DNA of 64,000 bases from Sphingobium soli (GTDB taxonomy: Bacteria; Pseudomonadota; Alphaproteobacteria; Sphingomonadales; Sphingomonadaceae): the NCBI RefSeq assembly GCF_020782245.1, contig NZ_JAJGNP010000012.1, positions 1-64,000 of the forward strand, given 5' to 3'. Each line of letters starts with the position of its first letter. The first letter of the stretch is position 1. A program made the translations under genes and the position numbers. The notes below the pieces were generated by a model, which saw only the letters and a list, made by a program, of their open reading frames with translations, did not search any database and had not been told where the DNA came from. Shown in pieces: positions 1 through 8,469 of the stretch.

Positions 1-958
1 CCAGCACTGGCGGCCTGACCTGAACCCGATCCTGCCGTAGATCGACGGTTCCTACACCACCCCGCGGGACACGACCTTCGAATATCTTTCGGTCCGCCAT
101 TTACCCATTCATCAGTGTTCGAGCGGACCTGACGAAAGCGACGAAAATCCTACGGCTTTTCTGGCCACCAATTAACGCATCCGTTCATTCGAATTTGCCT
201 ACAGTTGCACCTGTCAGGCCTTGTCGGACTCGCCGGCGGCAGTAGTCGGTTTGACTTCGATCATGCGATCCGCGCCTGCCGTGGTGCAAGGTAAAGCGAT
301 GCCGAAATGACGCCCGCCTGTATCGCTCTCGGGCCAAGGCGCAGGTATTAGAGCCATAAGCCTAATTTCCCAAGTCTGGCGACGTGATCCGTCAAATCTG
401 GTCGAAGCGCTGGTTCCAAGCGAGACAACAATGTTCGACACCGTCGTCGTAAAATGAAGATGCGGCCAGAGAGGCCGATGTCGCGCATCAACCGCACTAT
501 ATTCTCGACTGGGTTCAGTTTGAGGGCACCATGGCCGCAGCGGTGTCAACGCGATGAAGGACGGTACGATCGGCTCAGCTGATCCATGACATCCCGGCGG
601 TCAAGCATCAGACGGCATGTGCCCCTGATCAGGTAGAAGCCGACACTTGCCGTTCCCTGCAGCCCTTACAAACTTTCGCGCCCCCCGGATCGGATTTTCC
701 GCTGCTTGGAAGTCCCGTGCGCAGGTCATTGCCGGCTCGCTCCACTACAACAGGACACTTGCAATCCGCGCCCCCAGCGGCAGTCCAAATAGCGGCAGCC
801 CATCCGGCAAACGCGAAGGCGCGCATGACGAATAGCGCTATCATCGCTCAAATTTTTGTTGACAGAATTGCTGATTTGCGGCTTTGGTTACCACTGATAG
901 CGTTACCAGTAAAAACTTTGCCGCTGAAGCGGACAGAGATTGCAGGAGAGGGATTTGT
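1..958. other. Intergenic region without a recognisable gene
   Basis: I see no supportable gene here. A short rightward reading frame at about 2-175 has an internal TAG near 38 and ends at TAA, and reads like the decayed tail of a longer gene whose start lies outside the window, but I do not recognise it. The other open frames in this stretch look random. The last 120 bases form the promoter region of the TonB receptor that follows. Confidence 0.5.
894..909. promoter_or_regulatory. Candidate LacI-family operator upstream of a TonB receptor
   Basis: The 16-mer CTGATAGCGTTACCAG is an imperfect palindrome (6 of 8 half-site pairs match) centred on CG, the usual form of LacI-family operators. It lies 50 bases before the receptor start. 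A TTGACA hexamer sits at 859-864, so the site would fall near the transcription start, although no good -10 box is visible. The half GTTACCA also occurs at 887-893, giving a direct repeat. No LacI-type gene is in the window, so the regulator would be encoded elsewhere. Confidence 0.45.
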
Positions 959-959
959 C

Positions 960-3866
960 ATGTTGTTACGCCAGAACCATCTACGTTCCGCGCTCTTCGC
1001 GGCCTCGGCAGTGGGAGCCCTGTCCGCCTCCACCATGGCCCTTGGCCAGGTAACGCCGCAACCGCCCGCCGCACAGGAAGACGACGTCGCCGACATCGTC
1101 GTGACCGGCATCCGCGGCTCTCTCCAAAGCGCAACCAACGCCAAGAAGAACGCGGTGGCATTTGGCGACTCGATCTTTGCCGAGGATATCGGCAAGCTGC
1201 CCGCGACCAATCTTGCCGAAACGCTCAACCGTATGCCGGGCGTCCGCCTCAACCGCGATATCAATGGCGAAGGCACGCAGGTCGCGATCCGAGGGCTAGG
1301 GCCGAGCTTTACCCGGGTGCTGCTGAACGGATCGCAGTTGCAGGTCGCGTCGGATGGCGGCACCAATGGCGGCAGCGCCAATCGCGAGGTCGACCTGGAC
1401 TTCTTCCCGTCGGAACTGTTCACCCGACTCGATCTGGCCAAGACCCCCTCGCCCTCCACGCTGGAAGGCGGCATCGCCGGCACGGTCAACCTGCGCAACG
1501 CGCGGCCGTTCGACAAGCCCGGCACGCATGTCACGGTCGTCGCGCAGGGCCAATATACCGACAGCAACGACAAGATCAGCCCGCGCGGCGCGATCGTCGC
1601 GAGCCACACCACCGATACGTTCGGCATCCTGCTGGGCGTAGCAGGCGTAAAGACGAAAACGCGGGTCGATGGCTATGAAACGCTGGGCTATAGCGACGGC
1701 GATATCTCTTGCGGCCCCGATTGCACGGATGCAGGCGGTAACAATTTCTTCTACGCCCCAGTAGTGCCCAATAACGCCGGGCATGGCCTGACGGCTGGCG
1801 ATCCGGTCGATCTGGCCGCGACTTCGGGTCTGTCGCTCGATCAACTTCGTACCGCGCTCATTCCGCGTCTGGGCCGCCAGGCTTTGACGCAGGGTGACCG
1901 CTCGCGCATCTCCGCCTTGGCTTCGCTGGAATGGCGGCCGAGCGATGAGCTGCATTTCGCGCTGGATGGGATCTGGGCTCAGTCGAAGCGCAACTATGAC
2001 CGTCTGATCATGAACTGGCAGGTCCGTAATTCCGGGCCGGGCACAGGCGCGCAGGCGACGGGCGGCATGATCCCGATCGACTTGGCAGTTGACGAAAATA
2101 ATATTGTGACCAGCGGCACTTTCGCCAATAGCTCCTTCTTCCTGGAGGCGAGCCAGTTCCGTCAGACCACCAAATTCTGGAATATCAACCCGAGCCTGAG
2201 CTGGCAGCCCAGCGACCTGCTGAAGGTCGATTTGAGCGCCAATTATTCGAAGAGCCGCTTTTTCCGTGAACAGCCCAGTTGGGTGTTCCAGGCCGCCCCG
2301 CAATCGGGCGTCGACGTCTATTATGACAACACCGGCCAGGGTGATTACCCGTCGATCACCACCAATGTCGACCTGAACGACCCCAATAACGGTCTGTGGG
2401 AATGGTATCGCCAGAATGTCGCGCTTGTCCGTCGCAAGACGGAAACCAGGGGCGCGCATCTGGATGTCACCTATGGTGACGACGTCTTCAACGTCAAGGT
2501 CGGCGCCGCCTATGACCGGGCGCAGCGTTCCATCCGCGCCTATGATAACAGCCCGGCCTATCAGCTGTCGGTGTGCGGCACCGGCTGCACGGGCGACACT
2601 GGGTCGATCCCGACCAGCGCTATCCCGCAATATCTGATGCCCGGATCGGTCAAGAATTTTGGCCATCTTGCCAGCGGCGATATCGGCTTTACCCGTTACA
2701 TCATGCCGGACTTTGGCGCGATCCGCGACGCGACTAACTATGAAAGCTATCGTGACAGCGCACCGGAGGCAATCGGCGCAGTCACCGGCGGCGCGACCGG
2801 CGACATGGACGAGAAGGTCTGGGGGGCCTATTTCGAACTGAATGGGGTTACGACGATTGGCGGTCGCGACCTGCATATTAATACCGGGATGCGTTATGCC
2901 CGAACGGAGCAATATGTAGAGGCGCCGAGCCAATTACCGGACAAGAGCGTCGTAAATTTCACAGCCAGTTCGACATACGAAAATTTCCTTCCTTCGATTA
3001 ATCTGACCTATGACGTCATGGATAATGTAAAACTACGCGCATCGGCTTCTCGAACCATGACGAGGCCTGACGCGGGCGCGATCCTTCCGGGTGTCACCTT
3101 CTCCGACCCATCGGCCTTGGTAGCGACCGCTGGCAATCCCGATCTCAGGCCGTACACGTCGGACAACTACGACATAGGTGGGGAAATCTATACTGGCGGG
3201 ATCGGCTATGTCGGACTGTCGCTTTTTATGAAAAATATCCAGGGCTTTACTGTGACACAGGGAGAGCAGCGCACATTCGGTTCGCTCGGCATCCCGTTTG
3301 ATACTCTCTTGCCTACGCAGCAGGACGCACTCAGGAACCGTTCAAATTTGACAGGCGTCCCGATCAACGATCTTGAAATTACCTACAACCGCCCGATCAA
3401 CCTGTCGGACCTGAAGATCAAGGGGCTGGAAATCACCTGGGTCCAGCCGCTCGACTTCCTGATGAAGGGACTCGGCTTCTCGGCCAACGGCACCTATCTG
3501 GACCAATCCTCCTCCTCCGGACTGGTGGCGACAGGCGTGTCGAAATATTCCTATAATCTTCAGGGCTTCTATGAAGACGATCGGCTGTCGGTCAGCTTGA
3601 ACTATGTGTGGAATGACGACGCGATCGCAGTCAATCGTCCGCAAAACGGCATCCAGAATGCCTCGCTGCGGTCGAAGGCTCGGGGCCAGCTCGACCTGTC
3701 GGCCGGCTATCAGCTGCCTTTCCTCAACGATGGCGTACGCCTGACGCTCGATGCGCTCAACATGACCAACGAGCCGATCCGTACCCTGTTCGAATATGAT
3801 AATGCGCCTTACTCGGTCTATTATCCCGGTCGCACAATTCTGGCTGGCATTCGCGCCAACTTCTGA
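960..3866 (+). CDS. TonB-dependent receptor
   Basis: An outer-membrane, TonB-energised transporter of 968 residues. The chosen ATG is preceded by AGGAGAGGG at 943-951 and opens a signal peptide (MLLRQNHLRSALFAASA, cut near residue 30). An in-frame start 81 codons upstream would bury that signal and is rejected. After a TonB-box-like segment (DIVVTGIRGSL) comes the plug, with GKLPATNLAETLNRMPGV and IRGLGPSFTRVLLNG, typical of the large receptor family of Caulobacter, Xanthomonas and sphingomonads that imports carbohydrates or other carbon sources. The beta-barrel ends in the expected aromatic residue (ANF). The gene stands alone, with a candidate LacI-type operator upstream and a strong terminator downstream. 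The substrate is unknown; LacI control would suggest a sugar. Confidence 0.93.
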   Translation: MLLRQNHLRSALFAASAVGALSASTMALGQVTPQPPAAQEDDVADIVVTGIRGSLQSATNAKKNAVAFGDSIFAEDIGKLPATNLAETLNRMPGVRLNRDINGEGTQVAIRGLGPSFTRVLLNGSQLQVASDGGTNGGSANREVDLDFFPSELFTRLDLAKTPSPSTLEGGIAGTVNLRNARPFDKPGTHVTVVAQGQYTDSNDKISPRGAIVASHTTDTFGILLGVAGVKTKTRVDGYETLGYSDGDISCGPDCTDAGGNNFFYAPVVPNNAGHGLTAGDPVDLAATSGLSLDQLRTALIPRLGRQALTQGDRSRISALASLEWRPSDELHFALDGIWAQSKRNYDRLIMNWQVRNSGPGTGAQATGGMIPIDLAVDENNIVTSGTFANSSFFLEASQFRQTTKFWNINPSLSWQPSDLLKVDLSANYSKSRFFREQPSWVFQAAPQSGVDVYYDNTGQGDYPSITTNVDLNDPNNGLWEWYRQNVALVRRKTETRGAHLDVTYGDDVFNVKVGAAYDRAQRSIRAYDNSPAYQLSVCGTGCTGDTGSIPTSAIPQYLMPGSVKNFGHLASGDIGFTRYIMPDFGAIRDATNYESYRDSAPEAIGAVTGGATGDMDEKVWGAYFELNGVTTIGGRDLHINTGMRYARTEQYVEAPSQLPDKSVVNFTASSTYENFLPSINLTYDVMDNVKLRASASRTMTRPDAGAILPGVTFSDPSALVATAGNPDLRPYTSDNYDIGGEIYTGGIGYVGLSLFMKNIQGFTVTQGEQRTFGSLGIPFDTLLPTQQDALRNRSNLTGVPINDLEITYNRPINLSDLKIKGLEITWVQPLDFLMKGLGFSANGTYLDQSSSSGLVATGVSKYSYNLQGFYEDDRLSVSLNYVWNDDAIAVNRPQNGIQNASLRSKARGQLDLSAGYQLPFLNDGVRLTLDALNMTNEPIRTLFEYDNAPYSVYYPGRTILAGIRANF

Positions 3867-3900
3867 CGGCTGGCTTGGCAGAAAGAACGATGTGCTTCTG

Positions 3901-3934
3901 AGGCGGAAGCGGTGAAAGCCGCTTCCGCCTTTAC
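3901..3934 (+). terminator. Rho-independent terminator after the TonB receptor
   Basis: A perfect 12-bp stem (AGGCGGAAGCGG at 3901-3912 with CCGCTTCCGCCT at 3919-3930) and a 6-base loop are followed by a short T-rich run. It ends the receptor transcript and separates it from the hydrolase gene. Confidence 0.85.
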
Positions 3935-4140
3935 TTATTCAACCAGTGTGCGGCCAGACCCGCGGCAGATGCGGTCACGTGACAATTCTAGATATCGTTT
4001 AGCCCGCAAAAATGGCATAATCGGCCGCACGCATCATGTGCCTGGCCGATGCGTTCATCACTGTGCAACGAACGAGGGCCACCCTCTTCCCAGACCGGAA
4101 CCGAACATTCATCGTCATCCCGCTTCATCAGGAGCCTGCT

Positions 4141-4995
4141 ATGCCCAGCCCCGCCCCATCAAGCTTCGTGACCACCACCGACGGCGTCGACATCTTCTAC
4201 AAGGACTGGGGAAGCAAGGATGCCCAGCCGATCATGTTCCATCATGGCTGGCCGCTCTCGTCCGACGATTGGGACGCGCAGATGCTCTTCTTCCTGGACA
4301 AGGGCTATCGCGTCGTCGCCCATGACCGGCGCGGCCATGGCCGATCGCAGCAGGTCGATTTCGGCCATGATATGGACCATTACGCGGCAGACGCCGCAGC
4401 GGTTGCCGAGCATTTGGACCTTAGAAACGCCGTTCATATCGGCCATTCGACTGGGGGTGGCGAAGTCGCCGCCTATGTCGCGCGTTTCGGCATTGCTCAG
4501 GGCCGCGTCGACCGGGCTGTGCTGGTCAGCGCCGTGCCCCCGATCATGGTCAAGACCGATCGCTATCCCGGGGGCCTGCCGATCGACGTGTTCGACGGCT
4601 TTCGCGAAAGCCTGGCGAAGAACCGTGCGCAATTCTTTCGTGACGTCGCGAGCGGTCCCTTTTACGGCTATAATCGCGAGGATGCGGACGTGAAGCAAGG
4701 CGTTGTCGATAATTGGTGGCGTCAAGGCATGATGGGCAGCGCACTCGCCCATTATCACGGCATCAAGGCTTTTTCGGAAACCGACCAGACCGACGATCTG
4801 AAAGCGATCAGCGTCCCGACGCTGGTGCTGCACGGCGATGACGATCAGGTTGTGCCTTACAAGAATGCGGGCGTGCTCCAGGCCGAATTGCTGCCCAATG
4901 CAACACTGAAAATCTATGAGGATTTCCCGCACGGCATGCTGACGACCAACGCCGAAGAACTGAATGCCGACATCCTTGCCTTCCTGCAAAGCTGA
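4141..4995 (+). CDS. Alpha/beta hydrolase, non-haem chloroperoxidase/arylesterase type
   Basis: A cytoplasmic alpha/beta-hydrolase of 284 residues, the normal length for the cofactor-free chloroperoxidase/esterase family. Visible features are the oxyanion segment HHGWPLSSDDWD (34-45), the HDRRGHGRS strand (61-69), the nucleophile elbow GHSTGG with Ser103, the acid in GDDDQVVP (near residue 234) and the histidine in DFPHGM (264), so the catalytic triad is complete. An in-frame start 35 codons earlier exists, but the ATG at 4141 has AGGAG just upstream and matches the family N-terminus. The natural substrate is probably an ester or lactone; haloperoxidase activity is usually a side reaction in this family. 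There is no operon partner. Confidence 0.9.
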   Translation: MPSPAPSSFVTTTDGVDIFYKDWGSKDAQPIMFHHGWPLSSDDWDAQMLFFLDKGYRVVAHDRRGHGRSQQVDFGHDMDHYAADAAAVAEHLDLRNAVHIGHSTGGGEVAAYVARFGIAQGRVDRAVLVSAVPPIMVKTDRYPGGLPIDVFDGFRESLAKNRAQFFRDVASGPFYGYNREDADVKQGVVDNWWRQGMMGSALAHYHGIKAFSETDQTDDLKAISVPTLVLHGDDDQVVPYKNAGVLQAELLPNATLKIYEDFPHGMLTTNAEELNADILAFLQS

Positions 4996-5246
4996 AGAGC
5001 AGGAAGGGCCGTTGCCGGTGGCGAGCGGAGATTGATTGAAAAACCGGCAGGGGCGACATCGTCATGGCCTTGGCCTGGCACCGATGGAAGAGGCACAGTT
5101 CGAAGCGCGATCGGCACGAATGACCCCTGCTTGGCCGGACATCGACATCATCAAACCGACATTCCCGACCATCCTCGACAAGCCGTTATGATCGGATCGC
5201 AGAAGGACGGCCTGCGCCGCGCCAGATCGCGCCGATTGCGCGGCTA
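4996..5246. other. Short intergenic stretch left of the IS element
   Basis: Nothing recognisable is encoded here. In particular, I could not find the missing C-terminal half of the MDR reductase that is cut on the other side of the IS, so that half was lost rather than merely displaced. Confidence 0.5.
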
Positions 5247-5263
5247 GGGTCAGAACTCACTGA

Positions 5264-6039
5264 TCAGAGCCCGAAGATGACGGTGGCCGCGAGTGCTATC
5301 GCCGATAAGAAGGCGATTGGGCGTCGGTCGTAGCGGGTGGCGACACGGCGCAGTCCTTCAGACGGCCGAGCACAATCTCGATCCGGTTGCGGCGCCTGTA
5401 GCGGCGTTTGTCGTATTTGATGGGCTCGTTGCGCGATTTCCGGCCCGAAATGCAAGACTTGATGCCCTTTTCCTCCAGCGCGTCCCTGAACCAGTCAGCA
5501 TCATAGCCTCGGTCGGCGAGCAACCACTATGCTTTGGGTAATTCGTCAAGAAGGGCCGCTGCGCCGATATAGTCGCTGATCTGACCGGCGGTCATGAAGA
5601 AGTTCAAGGGGCGTCCGTTGGCATTGGTAACGGCATGAGCCCTTCGACAAGCTCAGGAGAGCCTTGGTGTTCATGCCGCCCTTGGTGCGGCCGATCAGGC
5701 GCCCGAGATCCCCCTTTTTACCGCCAGGCTTGATGCCCTGCGGTGCGCCTTCAAATAGGTCGCGTCGATCATCACCGTCTTGCGCTCAACACTGGCCGTG
5801 AGCCCTTCCATCATGCGCGTGAAGACGCCCATCTGACCCCAGCGCTTCCAACGATTGTAGAGCGTCTTGTTTGGTCCGTAATCCTTCGGCGCATCCCGCC
5901 AGCGCAGCCCATTCCGGTTGACGAAGATCATCCCGCTCAGCCCGCGCCGATCGTCAACCCTCGGCTTGCCATGGCTCTTGGGAAAATATGGCTCGAGCCG
6001 CGCCATTTGCTCGTCTGTCAGCCAGTACAAGTCGCTCAT
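5264..6039 (-). pseudogene. IS5-family transposase, inactivated
   Basis: The N-terminal part (MSDLYWLTDEQMARLEPYFP) runs from 6039 to 5695 and ends at an A5G5 run, where a -1 shift would continue into LIGRTKGGMNTK, as in normal IS427-group orfA/orfB frameshifting. Beyond that, three lesions are visible: a 22-bp insertion near 5640-5661, an in-frame TAG just before the WLLADRGYDADW segment near 5523, and a 1-base loss near 5360 that moves the C-terminal RRVATRYDR into another frame. The catalytic core is broken, so the element should not move by itself. Confidence 0.85.
5639..5661. repeat. Short dispersed repeat (CCCTTCGACAAGCTCAGGA) inside the transposase
   Basis: Comparison with the expected transposase codons shows that 22 extra bases interrupt MNTK-(L)HAV, and that the frames on either side differ by exactly one base, as a 22-base insertion demands. 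The inserted CTTCGACAAGCTCAGG resembles a short repeat that, from general knowledge, is scattered through sphingomonad and other high-GC proteobacterial genomes. A related string (CCTTCGACTGCCCTCAGG) occurs at about 59495-59513 in the other IS remnant of this window. Confidence 0.6.
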
Positions 6040-6102
6040 ATTCAGTCTCTTCGCAGAGCCTGAATCAGATTGCGCCTCTCACATCAATGTATCCTGACCC
6101 TA

Positions 6103-6402
6103 GGCGCCACCGCTCTAGCCCACCGCCCGATTTTGAAAAGTGGATGACGAGACGGCAGTATCCCGACCGCCGCAGTGCCCCGGATCGGATCATCGATGCC
6201 TATTGCGCCGCGATAACTGCGTCCGGGCGGGTTCAGCCAGTTGCGGATCGTCGGAACACAGGAGATGATCCGCGTACGGACCAGAATTTCGTCCTCCTGT
6301 AGCGCGGGCGGTTAGACTACGTCCTCCCCGGAAGGCGAAATCGTTGGTGCGCGCGGCGCCTTCGGGTCTGTGCGCAAGCACACAGGCGCGATTGAGGGTC
6401 AC
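6103..6402 (-). pseudogene. Truncated zinc-independent MDR (curA/PTGR-like) NADP oxidoreductase
   Basis: The N-terminal quarter of a medium-chain reductase. The start codon GTG at 6402 overlaps the stop of the FadJ-like gene by 4 nt (GTGA), so this was the last gene of that operon. Residues read ACVLAHRPEGAARTNDFAFR, then one extra G shifts the frame. In the next frame EDVV is followed by a TAA, then LQEDEILVRTR, WLNPP and PSRHPLFKIG, matching the LVRTxxLSVDP...GWLN core of the family. The sequence stops at the IS5 right end. The intact enzyme would probably have reduced an enoyl or enone intermediate of the pathway. Confidence 0.75.
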
Positions 6403-8468
6403 GGCTTGTCGCCGAACCGGCGCCCCGCCTCCGCCAATCGCACGAGCAGCGGCGCCGGGCGGAATGTTTCGCCATGCACCACCTCCAGCGCGCGCATGTC
6501 TGCGACGATCCGGTCCAGTCCAACCTGATCGGCCCAGAAAAGCGGCCCGCCGCGATAGACAGGCCAGTTATAGCCAAGCACGGCGGCGATATCGATGTCC
6601 GATGCGCGTAGGGCAATGCCTTCTTCGAGGATTTTCGCGCCCTCGTTGACGACCGGATAGAGCAGCCGGCCGAGCAAGGCCTCGTCGCCTGAAGTGCGAT
6701 TGCTTGCGATGCCTCGGGCGGCGGCGACCTCCTTTATCAGCTTGCCTGTCACGTCCGAAAAACGCGACCGCCGCTTATCATCATAATCATAATAGCCCGC
6801 GCCACGCTTCTGGCCCAGTCGGCCGACAGCGACCAAATCGCCCATCACGGTTCGTTCCGTCGCGTTCCGGCCGATGACGTCCAAGCCAACCAGATCCATC
6901 ATCTGGAAATGGCCCATGGCAAAACCATAGTCGACAAGTACGCGGTCTATCTCCGCGATCGGCGTGTCTTCAAGCATCATCGCTTCCGCCTGCGCGCCAC
7001 GCGGCGCCATCAGCCGATTGGCAATGAAGCCGTCGCACACGCCGCTCAGCACGGCCACCTTGCCGATCCGTTTAGCGAGCCGCATCGCTGTTGCGACGAC
7101 CGCCTTAGACGTTTCGGCCCCTCGCACGACCTCCAGCAGGCGCATGACATTGGCGGGTGAGAAGAAATGGAGGCCCACGACCCATTCGGGCCGACTGGTC
7201 GCTGCCGCAATGCAATTGAGGTCGAGGAAGGAGGTGTTGGACGCCAGGATCGTGCCCTGCCTGGCGATCCGGTCAAGACTGGCGAATATGCCCGTCTTGA
7301 CGTCCATACTCTCATAGACGGCTTCGATAATGAGATCGGCGTCGGTAAGCGAGGAAAGGTCGAGGCTGGGCGCAATCAGGTCCATGCGCTGTTCCACCTG
7401 CGCTGCCGTCATCCGCCCCTTGACCGCCGTCGCCTCATAGTTGCGGCGGATGGTGGCGATGCCGCGATCCAAGGCTTCCTGGCTTGTCTCCAACAGCGTG
7501 ACGGGAATGCCGGCGTTCAGGAAATTCATCGTGATGCCGCCGCCCATCGTGCCCGCGCCGATGACACCCACCGACCGGATGTCGATCGCGGCCGTGTCGG
7601 GGCCGATGTCGGGAACACGGGCCGCCTCGCGCTCGGCAAAGAAGACATGGCGCTGGGCGGCGGATTCGGGGCTGGCGATCAGCCGCTCGAACAAATCGGT
7701 TTCCTTCGCTAGCCCCTGCTCGAAGGGGAGGGTCACGGCTGCCTTGACGGCTTCGATGATGGCGGCGGGTGCGACGAACCCCTTGAAACGACGCGCATTT
7801 GCGGCGGCGAAGGCGGTGAATAGCTCCGGACGATCCCGATCGGCGCTGAGCGCGTCGGCCCGGTCGCGGACTCGTGGCTTGTCACTGCCATGAGCCACAA
7901 TGCGGTGGGCGAAGGCCAGCGCATTGTCGCGCAAGGCGGCATCTTCGACCACGGTATCGACCAGTCCGAGCGAAAGAGCCTCGGCCGCCTTGACCTGCCG
8001 GCCAGATGTGATGATCTCGAGCGCTGTCTCCGCACCGACGATCCGGGGCACGCGCTGGGTACCGCCCGCTCCAGGCAGCAGGCCCAGATGCACTTCCGGC
8101 AGTCCGACCCTCGCGCTTTGTGCGGCCACCCGATAGTGGCAGGCTAGCGCCAGTTCGAAACCGCCGCCCAAAGCGGTGCCGTGAATGGCAGCGACGACCG
8201 GCTTGGGCGCATCGTCCAGCATGGCGCACAGATCTGGCAAGGACGGCGGCTGCCAGGGTTGGCCGAATTCGGTGATGTCCGCCCCAGCGATGAAGGTCCG
8301 TCCCGCGCAGAGCAAGATAATGGCGCGAACCGCCTTGTCGCTAAAGGCCTGTTCGAGTTCGGCCTGCAATCCCTGACGCAGGGACGCAGAGAGCGCGTTC
8401 ACCGGGGGATTGTCGAGCGGGATAAGAGCCACGCCGTCGACGACGACGCTGGTTGCTGTCTGCTTCAT
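6399..8468 (-). CDS. Bifunctional enoyl-CoA hydratase/3-hydroxyacyl-CoA dehydrogenase (FadJ-like)
   Basis: A 689-residue cytosolic beta-oxidation protein carrying out hydration of 2-enoyl-CoA and NAD-dependent oxidation of the 3-hydroxyacyl-CoA. The crotonase half (1-190) has the oxyanion segment AGADITEFG (61-69), Glu105 in GGGFELALA and Glu125 in GLPEVHLGLLPGAGG, both catalytic acids. The dehydrogenase half starts near 297 with IGAGTMGGG and contains HFFSPANVMRLLEVV, followed by two C-terminal domains. The ATG lies one base past the stop of the acyl-CoA synthetase gene, and the downstream reductase remnant overlaps its stop. Much longer upstream extensions in this frame are shadows of the synthetase gene. 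Confidence 0.93.
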   Translation of the reverse strand: MKQTATSVVVDGVALIPLDNPPVNALSASLRQGLQAELEQAFSDKAVRAIILLCAGRTFIAGADITEFGQPWQPPSLPDLCAMLDDAPKPVVAAIHGTALGGGFELALACHYRVAAQSARVGLPEVHLGLLPGAGGTQRVPRIVGAETALEIITSGRQVKAAEALSLGLVDTVVEDAALRDNALAFAHRIVAHGSDKPRVRDRADALSADRDRPELFTAFAAANARRFKGFVAPAAIIEAVKAAVTLPFEQGLAKETDLFERLIASPESAAQRHVFFAEREAARVPDIGPDTAAIDIRSVGVIGAGTMGGGITMNFLNAGIPVTLLETSQEALDRGIATIRRNYEATAVKGRMTAAQVEQRMDLIAPSLDLSSLTDADLIIEAVYESMDVKTGIFASLDRIARQGTILASNTSFLDLNCIAAATSRPEWVVGLHFFSPANVMRLLEVVRGAETSKAVVATAMRLAKRIGKVAVLSGVCDGFIANRLMAPRGAQAEAMMLEDTPIAEIDRVLVDYGFAMGHFQMMDLVGLDVIGRNATERTVMGDLVAVGRLGQKRGAGYYDYDDKRRSRFSDVTGKLIKEVAAARGIASNRTSGDEALLGRLLYPVVNEGAKILEEGIALRASDIDIAAVLGYNWPVYRGGPLFWADQVGLDRIVADMRALEVVHGETFRPAPLLVRLAEAGRRFGDKP

Positions 8469-8469
8469 G

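Larger units (their letters stand above)
5247..6100 (-). mobile_element. IS5-family (IS427-like) insertion sequence, decayed
   Basis: An 854-bp element with terminal inverted repeats beginning GGGTCAG at 5247 and ending CTGACCC at 6100. It is flanked on both sides by TA (5245-5246 and 6101-6102), the dinucleotide duplication expected for this group. It encodes one DDE transposase on the minus strand, split into two frames. The right end abuts the truncated MDR reductase remnant, so insertion or a later deletion cut that gene. Confidence 0.85.

Noticed and set aside
717..959. 81-codon N-terminal extension of the first TonB receptor
   Set aside because: It would precede an obvious signal peptide and overlap the promoter and operator region.
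1296..2933. Long antisense open frame (545 codons) opposite the first TonB receptor
   Set aside because: High-GC coding sequence commonly leaves an open frame on the other strand; it has no ribosome site or recognisable domain, while the sense frame is a complete receptor.
4016..4021. CATAAT as -10 box for the alpha/beta hydrolase
   Set aside because: No acceptable -35 hexamer at 16-18 bases; too weak to report as a promoter.
5032..5247. Small open frame left of the IS5 element
   Set aside because: No homology recognised, no ribosome site, arginine-rich composition typical of random high-GC frames.
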